Positions 28,061 through 36,514 of a DNA stretch of 64,000 bases are shown here, in pieces. The DNA comes from Draconibacterium sp. (lineage in GTDB: Bacteria; Bacteroidota; Bacteroidia; Bacteroidales; Prolixibacteraceae), in contig JADIYN010000019.1 of NCBI GenBank assembly GCA_016705335.1, positions 57,185 to 121,184 of the forward strand, given 5' to 3'. The position numbers and the translations under genes are program-made. Within the stretch, counting starts at the first letter, position 1, and every line of letters begins with the position of its first letter. The notes beneath the pieces are model-generated. The model worked only from the letters and a program-made list of their open reading frames with translations, searched no databases and was not told where the DNA came from.

Positions 28061-28096
28061 AAAAAAAGCCTTCCAGTCAATTGACTGGAAGGCTTT
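28061..28096. terminator. Bidirectional terminator after the sdh operon
   Basis: AAAAAAAGCCTTCCAGTC and GACTGGAAGGCTTTTTT form a near-perfect stem of about 15 bp, flanked by A-runs and T-runs on both strands. It lies just after sdhB on the minus strand. Confidence 0.9.
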
Positions 28097-28161
28097 TTTA
28101 ATACTTTTTAATCATTTCCAAAGTTCAAAACTTTGAGAAAGTTATCTATTATATAGCTAAA

Positions 28162-28923
28162 TTATTCGCTCATTCTTGCCACCAAATATTCCCTGTTCAA
28201 ACGGGCAATATTCACAATAGAAATGCTTTTTGGGCATTCTGCTTCGCAGGCGCCTGTATTTGTGCAACCACCAAAACCAAGTTCATCCATTTTTGCAATC
28301 ATGTTTCTTGCCCGGCTTTTTGCTTCAACCCTGCCTTGTGGTAATTTGGCCAAATGAGAAACCTTTGCTGAAACGAATAACATAGCCGACGAGTTTTTAC
28401 AAGCTGCAACACATGCTCCACAACCAATACAAGCAGCTGCATCCATTGCTTCTTCAGCATCATCATAAGCAACCGGAATTGTATTTGCATCAGGAACACC
28501 ACCTGTGTTTACCGACACAAATCCTCCAGCTTGAAGTATTTTATCAAATGCCGAACGGTCAACAATCAAATCTTTGATAACAGGGAAAGCCCTTGCGCGC
28601 CATGGTTCAATGGTAATTGTTTCACCAGCTTTAAACTTGCGCATGTGTAACTGGCAGGTTGTTACTTCAGTGTCTGGTCCGTGCGGACGGCCGTTGATAT
28701 ACAAACTGCAGGTTCCGCAAATTCCTTCGCGGCAATCGTGGTCGAAAGCAATCGGGTCAATACCTTTCTCAATCAATTCGTTATTCAGAATATCCATCAT
28801 TTCGAGAAAAGAAGAACCTGTTGAAATATTTTCAATGGTATAGTTTTCAAATTTCCCTTTTTCTGAAGCCCTGTTTTGTCTCCAGACTTTTATATTGAGT
28901 TTTTTCAGAATTTTATCAGCCAT
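28162..28923 (-). CDS. sdhB: Succinate dehydrogenase/fumarate reductase iron-sulfur subunit
   Basis: The electron-transfer subunit of complex II, 253 aa, linking FAD in SdhA to haem and quinone in SdhC. The [2Fe-2S] ligands are C64, C69, C72 (CREGICGTC) and C90 region, the [4Fe-4S] motif is CIGCGACVAAC near residue 142, and the [3Fe-4S] group is CTNTGACEAECP near 217. It is the last gene of the sdhC-sdhA-sdhB operon, followed by a strong terminator. Whether it runs as succinate dehydrogenase or fumarate reductase depends on metabolism. Confidence 0.96.
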   Translation of the reverse strand: MADKILKKLNIKVWRQNRASEKGKFENYTIENISTGSSFLEMMDILNNELIEKGIDPIAFDHDCREGICGTCSLYINGRPHGPDTEVTTCQLHMRKFKAGETITIEPWRARAFPVIKDLIVDRSAFDKILQAGGFVSVNTGGVPDANTIPVAYDDAEEAMDAAACIGCGACVAACKNSSAMLFVSAKVSHLAKLPQGRVEAKSRARNMIAKMDELGFGGCTNTGACEAECPKSISIVNIARLNREYLVARMSE

Positions 28924-28948
28924 TTTTTTAGATTATTAGATTATTAGA

Positions 28949-29016
28949 TTCAAGTATCAAGTATCAAGACTAAAAAAGGCAGTCTTGTGTCTTGATTCTT
29001 TAAATCTTGATTCTCA
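28949..29016. repeat. TATCAAGAC-type intergenic inverted repeat
   Basis: TCAAGTATCAAGTATCAAGACT is opposed by AGTCTTGTGTCTTGATTC, forming a loose hairpin between sdhB and sdhA. Related tracts occur at 35400-35460, 35610-35660 and 36470-36485. Confidence 0.5.
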
Positions 29017-29019
29017 TGC

Positions 29020-30966
29020 TTATTTATATGAACGTTGTGAAAGTTTAATGTTCTCAAATTTCAGTGGTTCTTTGTGTAGCTCAGGTTCTTTTCTTTCGCC
29101 TTTGAATTCCCAACAAGAAACATAAGTAAACAGTTCATCGTTACGTTTTGCTTCACCTTCTTCGGTGGCCGATTCTTCACGGAAATGTCCTCCGCACGAT
29201 TCATTACGGTCGAGTGCATCGCGTGCCATCAGTTCGCCAATATCAATAAAATCGGCAACACGTCCGGCTTTTTCAAGTTCAGGGTTAAGGTTGTTTAATT
29301 CACCTGGAACTTTTACGTCACTCCAGAATTCTTCACGAATTTTTTTAATTTCTGCAATTGCAATCTTCAAACCTTCGGCATTGCGTGCCATTCCAACATT
29401 ATCCCACATAATCTGACCCAATTTTTTGTGGAAATAGTCAACCGTTTTCTTTCCTTTTATATTGAATAATATTTCAATACGACCGGTTACTGCTTTTTCA
29501 GCAGCCTCAAACTCTGGTTTGTTAGTATCTATTTTTGGCACCATGATTTCATCAGCAAGATAATCGCCAATGGTGTATGGCAAAATGAAATATCCGTCGG
29601 CCAGTCCCTGCATCAGAGCAGACGCGCCCAGGCGGTTGGCACCGTGATCCGAAAAGTTGGCTTCACCAATAGCATACAAACCGGGAACTGTTGTCATTAA
29701 ATTATAATCTACCCAGGTACCACCCATTGTATAGTGAATAGCCGGGTAAATCATCATTGGTTCTTTATATGGATCAACGTCAGTAATTTTTTCGTACATC
29801 TGGAACAGGTTTCCATAACGAGCTTCAATCACTTTTTTTCCAAGCCTTTCAATCGAATATTTAAAATCGAGGAAAACTGCTTTTCCTTCGCCGTTTACGC
29901 CAAAACCTTCATCGCAACGTTCTTTTGCTGCACGTGAAGCAACGTCACGCGGAACAAGGTTCCCGTATGATGGATATCTTCTTTCCAAATAGAAATCACG
30001 ATCTTCATCCTTTATATCATTCGGGCCAATTTCGCCTTTTTGCAATTTTACTGCATCCTCTTTTTTCTTCGGAACCCAAACACGGCCATCGTTTCGTAAC
30101 GATTCCGACATCAATGTAAGTTTTGATTGCTGGTCGCCATGAACAGGGATACAAGTTGGGTGGATTTGCACAAAACAGGGATTTGACATAAATGCACCGT
30201 GTTTGTAACATTGCCATGCTGCAGATCCATTGCTTCCCATTGCATTTGTTGAAAGGAAAAATACGTTTCCGTAACCACCGGTTGCAACTACAACTGCATG
30301 AGCACCAAATCGTTTTATTTTTCCTGTAACCAAATCACGCGCAATTATTCCGCGGGCTTTTCCGTCAATTTTTACAACATCGAGCATTTCGTGACGGCTG
30401 TACATTTCAACAGCACCTTTTGCAATCTGGCGGTTTAAGGCCTGGTATGCACCAATCAACAACTGTTGACCGGTTTGTCCGCGTGCATAGAAAGTCCGGC
30501 TAACCAACACTCCGCCAAAAGAACGGTTGTCGAGTAACCCGCCGTACTCGCGGCCAAAAGGAACACCCTGTGCTACACATTGGTCGATAATGTTCGGAGA
30601 AACTTCAGCCAAACGGTAAACATTTGCTTCGCGTGAACGATAGTCTCCACCTTTTATCGTATCGTAAAACAGGCGGTGAACCGAATCGTTATCGTTTTGA
30701 TAGTTTTTTGCTGCATTTATTCCGCCTTGCGCGGCAATTGAGTGTGCACGACGCGGACTGTCCTGGTAACAAAATGCTTTAACTTTATAACCGAGTTCAG
30801 CCAAAGAGGCAGCAGCTGATGCTCCGCCCAATCCGGTTCCAACAACAATAATTTCAAGTTTGCGTTTGTTGGCCGGGCTCACAACTTTTATGGCACCTTT
30901 GTGTTTGCTCCATTTTTCGGCCAGTGGACCTTCCGGTATTTTTGAATTTAATATGCTCATAACCAA
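29020..30966 (-). CDS. sdhA: Succinate dehydrogenase/fumarate reductase flavoprotein subunit
   Basis: The catalytic subunit, 648 aa, oxidising succinate to fumarate or the reverse. The dinucleotide-binding motif VVGTGLGGASAAASL is at residues 41-55, and covalent FAD attaches at H75 in RRAHSIAAQGG. The active-site segment HPTCIPVHG is near residue 270, and ANRLGASALMQGL near 465. It starts five bases after sdhC ends. Sequence and operon order match the Bacteroidota B-type complex II. Confidence 0.97.
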   Translation of the reverse strand: MVMSILNSKIPEGPLAEKWSKHKGAIKVVSPANKRKLEIIVVGTGLGGASAAASLAELGYKVKAFCYQDSPRRAHSIAAQGGINAAKNYQNDNDSVHRLFYDTIKGGDYRSREANVYRLAEVSPNIIDQCVAQGVPFGREYGGLLDNRSFGGVLVSRTFYARGQTGQQLLIGAYQALNRQIAKGAVEMYSRHEMLDVVKIDGKARGIIARDLVTGKIKRFGAHAVVVATGGYGNVFFLSTNAMGSNGSAAWQCYKHGAFMSNPCFVQIHPTCIPVHGDQQSKLTLMSESLRNDGRVWVPKKKEDAVKLQKGEIGPNDIKDEDRDFYLERRYPSYGNLVPRDVASRAAKERCDEGFGVNGEGKAVFLDFKYSIERLGKKVIEARYGNLFQMYEKITDVDPYKEPMMIYPAIHYTMGGTWVDYNLMTTVPGLYAIGEANFSDHGANRLGASALMQGLADGYFILPYTIGDYLADEIMVPKIDTNKPEFEAAEKAVTGRIEILFNIKGKKTVDYFHKKLGQIMWDNVGMARNAEGLKIAIAEIKKIREEFWSDVKVPGELNNLNPELEKAGRVADFIDIGELMARDALDRNESCGGHFREESATEEGEAKRNDELFTYVSCWEFKGERKEPELHKEPLKFENIKLSQRSYK

Positions 30967-30971
30967 CTTCC

Positions 30972-31649
30972 TTATTTATATAAACCTAACATAAAATATA
31001 ACGGGATGATTGAAAAACCAACTGCAATTACAATTGCATAAAGTTTACCAACAAATTGCAAACGTTTTAACCAGTTTTTATTATTCAACCCCAGTGTTTG
31101 AAAAGCAGACCAAAATCCATGTGAAAGATGGATTCCAAGCAAAACTCCGCCAAGAATATAAAACAAACCATACACTATACTTTCTTTGAATAAACTGGCA
31201 ACAAGTGTGTAGGTATCTTCCAAACCTTCAGCTGTTTTTGGCATTGTATGGGGATTAAATTTAATCACCCAAAAGAAATCGATAATATGCATCACCAAAA
31301 AAACAAGTACCAATGCACCTAAAACAAGCATATTACGTGATGCCCATGAACTTGATGCTCCCATATTTTTTGCTGCATACTTTACCGGACGTGCTTTCCA
31401 GTTTTTGTATTCAAGGAAAAACGACCAAAAAATGTGAATCATAAATCCAAGCCCCAATATTGGTTCCATAATTTTAATCAGTGGATTGGTTGCCATGAAT
31501 TCTGCTCCCTGGTTAAAAAGTTCACCACTGTTGTCAACAATTAACAGCAAGTTAATGGTTAAATGAACACCGATAAACATTACCAAAAACAGTCCTGTGA
31601 TGCTCATCAGGAATTTTCGGCCAATTGATGTCATTAAGAATTTACTCAT
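30972..31649 (-). CDS. sdhC: Succinate dehydrogenase cytochrome b subunit (B-type)
   Basis: A 225-residue membrane anchor with five hydrophobic segments, the single large subunit that binds two haems in B-type complex II. Candidate haem ligands are the histidines in GVHLTINLLL, IHIFWSFFLE, VMHIIDFFW and IHLSHGFWS. It is the first gene of the operon and has a good promoter match upstream at 31688-31719. Confidence 0.95.
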   Translation of the reverse strand: MSKFLMTSIGRKFLMSITGLFLVMFIGVHLTINLLLIVDNSGELFNQGAEFMATNPLIKIMEPILGLGFMIHIFWSFFLEYKNWKARPVKYAAKNMGASSSWASRNMLVLGALVLVFLVMHIIDFFWVIKFNPHTMPKTAEGLEDTYTLVASLFKESIVYGLFYILGGVLLGIHLSHGFWSAFQTLGLNNKNWLKRLQFVGKLYAIVIAVGFSIIPLYFMLGLYK

Positions 31650-31687
31650 AGAAGTTCTATTTTATTTGATTTAATATTTTCAAGTTG

Positions 31688-31719
31688 CAAAAGTAGATTA
31701 ACGGTATGTTTCTCCCAAC
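31688..31719 (-). promoter_or_regulatory. Promoter of the sdhC-sdhA-sdhB operon
   Basis: On the minus strand GTTG at 31719-31716 (a near match to the -33 TTTG) is followed after 20 bases by TACTTTTG at 31695-31688, an exact TAnnTTTG -7 box. The sdhC start is 38 bases downstream. Confidence 0.65.
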
Positions 31720-31797
31720 AGCAACGCCTCTAAAATAGCTAATTTATATTCGTTCTACGAACAATTTAATTATTGATTAACCTAAACAGGGGGGTAT

Positions 31798-32713
31798 TTA
31801 TTTTAATTCCATATCGGATGTCATTTCATTAAATGCTTTATACCATTCTTTTAAAGTAAACTGATCAGAAAGTGCAATAATTTCGGTGGGATGAAAAGCA
31901 TTTTCAATTTCAATAATTTCAACTGAGTTGAAAGTACATTGCACAGCTGCAGTTTTTCCTTCTTTTAAATTCACAAATCCTTTAATTCGATATGCTTTTG
32001 AAGTCCAGACACTTAAAAATAGTTCTATTGAAGACCTCGATATTTTCTTTCCGCTTTTTATCACCATCGAATTTACAGATGGACGTGGCAACGATTTCAT
32101 TTCGCCAAAATAGAACTTGTTGACAGCATTATTCCCCAGGTCAAAACTGATATTGCAAAAAGAGGCTTCCATGATTTTTGCAAAGGGATTGATTCTCTTT
32201 ATTTCAGCATTGATTATTTCAGTTCCGGTTTCAAGCAAATCGGTTTTGTTTACTACTACAAAGTCGGCCATTCTGATCTGATGAAAAACACGCTGTTTCA
32301 TTAATCCGACTTTTCTGAAATTCTGAGCATCGGCAATGCACCAATTGGAGCCAGGTAAATTTTTTCAGAAAGCGAACCTGAAGAAATTACCTCCGCAACA
32401 GAAGTGGTATCAGAAAGTCCGGAAGCTTCAATAATTAATATTTCAGGTTGAATTTCATCAATAAACTTTTCGAGCGACCGCACAAAATCGCCAAGCAGAC
32501 AAACACAAAATACCGAGCCATTGTTAATTTCAAGAAGATTAAAATCTTTTCCCGATTTTTTTAATTCAGCGCCATCAATATTGGCCGGGGCAAATTCATT
32601 TTGAATAATCCCAATTTTATACTCATCGGAATATTTGTCAATAATACGTTTCAGGAAAGTGGTTTTGCCACTTCCCGAAAACCTGAAATGATATGAAAAG
32701 GAATTTTGTTCAT
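31798..32713 (-). CDS. CobW/G3E-family GTPase (two frameshifts)
   Basis: A G3E-family P-loop GTPase; members insert or chaperone metals such as cobalt or zinc. The start MNKIPFHIISGF is at 32713. The P-loop is GSGKTTFLKR, reached after a break near 32678. EIINNGSVFCVCLLGD-type sequence (EINNGSVFCVCLLGD) stands where the CXCC metal site is expected, but only C-x-C is present. A second break near 32320 is repaired by one T (IYLAPIWCIADAQNF). The guanine-specificity motif is VVVNKTDLLE. It is the last gene of the methyl-transfer cluster. A role in cobalamin or zinc supply is inferred from position. Confidence 0.8.
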
Positions 32714-32773
32714 TGTGTTTAATACTACGTTTTGACCCAGGTAGAAAATTAATCAAAGTTTCAATCAGGGAAC

Positions 32774-33664
32774 TTAGATCTTATCTACTTCTTCCCGAAC
32801 TCTGCAAATATGATCGGGAGTAGTACCGCAACAACCACCAATAATATTTGCCCCGGCGGCAATAATTTTTGAAACCAGGCCTGCCATTTCATCGGGTGTT
32901 TCAGGGAAAACTGTTTCGCCATCTTTGTAAACTGGCATTCCGGCGTTGGCATGTACAAGAATTGGAATTTCTGAATTGATGCTGCGAATTTCTTCAACAA
33001 TTCCGATCATATCGGCAATTCCGTTTCCGCAGTTGGCACCAATCAAATCGGCTCCGGCATCAATAAGTGTATTTACCATTTCGCCTGGAGAAACGCCCAT
33101 CATCGAACGAAATTCTCCCTGTACGGTTTTTTCGAAAGTCATTGTACAAAAAACCTCGCAGTTTGTGTTTTCTTTTGCAGCTTGAATGGCCAAATGTGCT
33201 TCGTCAAGGTCGGTCATCGTTTCTATCATAATTGCGTCAACGCCGCCTGCTTCCAAACCTTTTACCTGCTCCTTGAAAGCTTCGTACAGTTCTTCTTCAG
33301 TTACATCGCCCATCATCAGGATTTTGCCTGTTGGCCCTACCGAACCCAGCACAAATTTATCGCCGGCAGCTTTTCGGCTAATTTCGGCGGCTGCTTTGTT
33401 CAGTTCAAAAACTTTGTCGGCTAACCCATATTTTTCTACTTTAAAAATGGTTCCTCCAAAACTGTTAGTTTCAATCATATCAGCTCCAGCCCCGATATAA
33501 CTTTTGGCGATATCTAAAACCTCGTCAGGATGGGTAATATTCCATTCTTCAGGACACTCGCCGGGTTTCATGCCTTTTTGTTGCAGAAAAGTTCCCCATG
33601 CACCATCGGAAACCAAAATTTTTCCGGCTTTTATTTGATCGATTATTTTTCCCATCCTTTTCAA
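32774..33664 (-). CDS. Homocysteine S-methyltransferase domain protein
   Basis: A 296-residue TIM barrel equivalent to the homocysteine-binding module of MetH or to BHMT. Zinc ligands are C212 in GANCGNG and C278-C279 in IIGGCCGTTPDH. There is no folate, corrinoid or activation domain, so on its own it needs a methyl donor supplied by another protein. The corrinoid protein two genes upstream is the obvious candidate. It lies between the URO-D fusion and CobW genes on the same strand. Confidence 0.9.
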   Translation of the reverse strand: MKRMGKIIDQIKAGKILVSDGAWGTFLQQKGMKPGECPEEWNITHPDEVLDIAKSYIGAGADMIETNSFGGTIFKVEKYGLADKVFELNKAAAEISRKAAGDKFVLGSVGPTGKILMMGDVTEEELYEAFKEQVKGLEAGGVDAIMIETMTDLDEAHLAIQAAKENTNCEVFCTMTFEKTVQGEFRSMMGVSPGEMVNTLIDAGADLIGANCGNGIADMIGIVEEIRSINSEIPILVHANAGMPVYKDGETVFPETPDEMAGLVSKIIAAGANIIGGCCGTTPDHICRVREEVDKI

Positions 33665-33671
33665 ATTTTAT

Positions 33672-33727
33672 GGGCTAAAGCCCGGTTTGTTGTTTAGTAT
33701 TTTTCTGCCCTGGCATAAATGCCAGGG
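33672..33727. repeat. Two adjacent intergenic hairpins
   Basis: GGGCTAAAGCCC at 33672-33683 and CCCTGGCATAAATGCCAGGG at 33708-33727 are two perfect palindromes in the gap between the URO-D fusion gene and the homocysteine methyltransferase gene. There is no long U-tract, so they look like repeat elements or RNA-stability structures rather than classical terminators. Confidence 0.6.
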
Positions 33728-33755
33728 TTAGTCAAACAACTAAAGTACAAAAAAC

Positions 33756-35375
33756 TTACAACTCTTTTATCCACTCCTTAATCACATCCAAAGAAGGATC
33801 GATACCTTCTGATTTTAATTTGTAGCTCACTGAAACTACCGCAGGTCCCTTAACAACGCCAAATCCTGCCATTTGCGCTTTGTCTGAAATAATTTTTACA
33901 TCAATGTCTTTTCCCAGTTCTGTTGTAGCCCGTTGTATTTTTGCATTAAGCGTTTTACAATCGTTTTTATTTTCACAAAGAATTAAAATTTCACTACGTT
34001 TCGATTTGATTTTCAGTTTCAGTTTTTCATTTACTCTTTTTTGAATTGCCGCAATCAAATCGCTTTTTGGCGGAATTTTGGATACAAAAGCTATTTTTCC
34101 GTCAATGCAAATGGTAGGTATATTTTTTACCATCAACGATGACATGAAAGTTACAGCTTCCATCTTTTTTATGGCATGTTCGCGCCATTCTACCACACCA
34201 TCGAATTGCGGCGCTATTTTTTTTACAGCTTCAACCATGTACTGACAAGGGGCACAGGATTCAGAATCAAGCGTAATTATATCAACAATTACTTTGTCGG
34301 CCTGCCCGTAATCTTTCATATTGAAGATTTCGAGCGTACTTTCTTTTTTGTCAAGTGCCCGCACCACATCCTGTTTATAAGGGTCGTGCACCAATTCTGA
34401 AACTGCTTTAATATTTTTGGGCGGAGTATTCATAGGCAAATCGCAACCGGGAGCAAGTATAAATCCGGTTTTTCCTGCCATATCCAGACTTTCCAAAGCG
34501 TTTTCACGGGCGTCGTCTTCATTTCCCATCAACAATACTACTGTTAATTTCATGTTTCCGCCAAAACTGATCCCCTTTTTCAAAGCAATTTCTTTTACAA
34601 AATCGAGAGGAATGTTTTCATCAATAGAAACATTATCGGGTCGGCAATCGCACATCGCTTCAATATTTTGCTGGGCATGACCGCAAACAAAAAACGAACT
34701 CAGTTTTTGCTTTTCGCGAACAAACGAAAAAATTTCAGAAACATAAGGAGTAACAAAGGTTTCAAATGTCAGCGGGTCGATTTGGCTTGTCATTGGATCT
34801 ACAACAGCAATAATATCGCATCCTGCATCTATTAAGTATTCCGACATTTTTACACCAACTTTTGTACAGAATTCCATTACTTCCAACACTTCTTCGGGCG
34901 CTTCAAAGAGTTTCATGAAAATATCGGTTCCCATTAAATGAAGTGCCAACGTGAATGGCCCAGTTATTAAACCATATAAAGCAATATCCGGATATTTCGC
35001 ACGAAGTTTTTTTGTTGCTTCAACAACAACTGCAATTCTACCATCATTTTTCGTTGGAATTTTCAATTCTAAAATTGATACTCCTTCGGCAAGTAGATGC
35101 GAAACAACGGCAGGTGGATTGTGTGGCGCCCACTGCAATCGGCAACCCAAAATTTCGGCTTCAATCTGTAAATCGAAAACAACAGGAATCCCGTCCGGAT
35201 TGTATTCTTCTATTGCTTTACCTACCCCCTTTACTATTTCTTCTGCCGATTTCAGGTAAGTTTCAGCATCGACACCAGTTAAGAAACCGCCATGAACACC
35301 CACAAACGGAACCCATGGAACTCTTTCGACAGGTTGAAGTGCAATTGCTTTTTTTATTAACTCTAGACCTTTCAT
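33756..35375 (-). CDS. URO-D/MtaA-type corrinoid methyltransferase fused to two thioredoxin-like domains
   Basis: A 539-residue cytoplasmic fusion. Residues 1-345 are a URO-D/MtaA-like TIM barrel of the kind that moves methyl groups to or from corrinoid proteins. The zinc-site region is FFVCGHAQQ with C231; the H-x-C motif of MtaA has F in place of H, but H233 follows the cysteine. The second conserved cysteine is C311 in ILAPGCDLPMNTPP. Residues ~360-455 form a thioredoxin-like domain with C374-A-P-C377 and cis-proline P420. Residues 461-539 form a second thioredoxin-like fold with C467 and C473 in a C-x5-C spacing. It lies between the corrinoid protein and the homocysteine methyltransferase. 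The substrate is unknown; the redox domains suggest reactivation or thiol chemistry, an inference. Confidence 0.82.
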   Translation of the reverse strand: MKGLELIKKAIALQPVERVPWVPFVGVHGGFLTGVDAETYLKSAEEIVKGVGKAIEEYNPDGIPVVFDLQIEAEILGCRLQWAPHNPPAVVSHLLAEGVSILELKIPTKNDGRIAVVVEATKKLRAKYPDIALYGLITGPFTLALHLMGTDIFMKLFEAPEEVLEVMEFCTKVGVKMSEYLIDAGCDIIAVVDPMTSQIDPLTFETFVTPYVSEIFSFVREKQKLSSFFVCGHAQQNIEAMCDCRPDNVSIDENIPLDFVKEIALKKGISFGGNMKLTVVLLMGNEDDARENALESLDMAGKTGFILAPGCDLPMNTPPKNIKAVSELVHDPYKQDVVRALDKKESTLEIFNMKDYGQADKVIVDIITLDSESCAPCQYMVEAVKKIAPQFDGVVEWREHAIKKMEAVTFMSSLMVKNIPTICIDGKIAFVSKIPPKSDLIAAIQKRVNEKLKLKIKSKRSEILILCENKNDCKTLNAKIQRATTELGKDIDVKIISDKAQMAGFGVVKGPAVVSVSYKLKSEGIDPSLDVIKEWIKEL

Positions 35376-35399
35376 TATTGTAGATTTTTAGATTTGAGT

Positions 35400-35470
35400 T
35401 AAAAAGAAATAAGTAGCAAGACTAGAAGATTGAGACTTAGTCTGAGTCTTGATACTTGATACTGAAATTC
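35400..35470. repeat. TCTTGATACTTG-type repeat
   Basis: AGCAAGACTAGAAG and GAGTCTTGATACTTGATACT form an inverted repeat of the same type as the one between sdhB and sdhA. It starts the 308-base gap between the fusion gene and the corrinoid gene. Confidence 0.45.
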
Positions 35471-35543
35471 AGGCAAACTAATCCCATTTCAGGAAAACTC
35501 ACTTTTCCCCAATCAAAATTTCAAAGAAAATAAGTTCTGTTAA

Positions 35544-35566
35544 AGAGGGGTTGCAACCCCTTCTTG
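35544..35566. repeat. Perfect GC-rich palindrome
   Basis: AGGGGTTGCAACCCCT is a 16-base perfect palindrome within AAGAGGGG...CCCCTTCTT. A second TCTTGATACCTGATAC tract follows at about 35610-35660. The rest of this gap holds no open frame of note. Confidence 0.5.
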
Positions 35567-35684
35567 TCGGAGAAATATTTTTAAACGAACTTGTTCGTTA
35601 GCAGTGATTCTTAAGTCTTGATACCTGATACTAAAATCTTGATTCTAAATACCCGATTCTCAATTCTCACGATCTCTATACTAA

Positions 35685-36350
35685 TTATAAGGTTGCATTC
35701 AAATATTCAACCAATCCCTGCGGATCGGCAGAATATGCATCGGCGCCAATTCTCTTTCTGAAATCATCGGTAACAGGAGCGCCGCCAACAGCAACTTTGG
35801 CGCCGGGAACAGCTTCTTTTACAGCTTTTGTAATTTTCTCCATGTTTACCATTGTGGTTGTTAGTAAAGCTGATAAGCCAACAACAGCATTCTCGTTTTC
35901 TTTGATAGCAGCTACAAATTGTTCCGCTTTTACATCGGTACCCAGGTCAACAACTTTCCAGCCGTTGCCTTCAACCATCATTGAAACAAGGTTTTTGCCA
36001 ATGTCGTGCAAATCTCCTTCAACAGTACCAATAATAAAAGTGCCTTTTTGTTTTACTTCACCCGAAAGGAAATATGGTTTCAGGTGAATCATTGCCGTAC
36101 TCATTGCTTTTGCCGACATTAATACCTGTGGAACAAATACTTTGTTTTCGCGGAACTTAACACCTACTTTTTCCATTCCAACCATTAATCCGTCAGTTAG
36201 AATTTGTTGTGCTTTGATTCCTGTTTCCAGCGCTTGTTGGGTGATTTCGTCTGCTCCGTCTTCGCCTTTCAGTTGTGGTGGATATGGAGCAGCTTTATTT
36301 ATTTTTCCGAATTCGATACAATTGGCCAGTTTAGCTAACAATTCGCTCAT
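35685..36350 (-). CDS. Corrinoid (B12-binding) methyltransferase protein
   Basis: A 221-residue MtaC/MtbC-like protein. An N-terminal helical cap (residues 35-95) precedes a Rossmann-like corrinoid domain. The base-off/His-on motif is D113-x-H115-x-x-G118 in EGDLHDIGKNL, and the partner motifs are LSALLTTTM near 160 and VGGAPVT near 188. It carries the methyl group between a substrate-specific methyltransferase and the next acceptor. It is the first gene of the methyl-transfer cluster; a -7 box TATTTTTG is at 36379-36386. Confidence 0.93.
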   Translation of the reverse strand: MSELLAKLANCIEFGKINKAAPYPPQLKGEDGADEITQQALETGIKAQQILTDGLMVGMEKVGVKFRENKVFVPQVLMSAKAMSTAMIHLKPYFLSGEVKQKGTFIIGTVEGDLHDIGKNLVSMMVEGNGWKVVDLGTDVKAEQFVAAIKENENAVVGLSALLTTTMVNMEKITKAVKEAVPGAKVAVGGAPVTDDFRKRIGADAYSADPQGLVEYLNATL

Positions 36351-36378
36351 GATATTTAATTTAGATTGATTTTGATGA

Positions 36379-36386
36379 CAAAAATA
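36379..36386 (-). promoter_or_regulatory. Possible -7 promoter box for the corrinoid gene
   Basis: The minus strand reads TATTTTTG, matching TAnnTTTG, with a TTTT 17 bases upstream. It is about 29 bases from the start codon. No cobalamin riboswitch pattern was recognised here. Confidence 0.4.
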
Positions 36387-36514
36387 TCTTTCTGTAGTTT
36401 CTTAAAAAATAGTGTTTTCATTGAAAAAGATGGAAAATATTACTTTATTTAGATTATTGGATTTATAGAATCAAGTATCAAGACAAGAACCTAAAAAACA
36501 AATTTTTTACAATA

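Noticed and set aside
35376..36514. Cobalamin riboswitch before the corrinoid operon
   Set aside because: No B12-box-like sequence or fitting fold was recognised in the gaps around the corrinoid gene.
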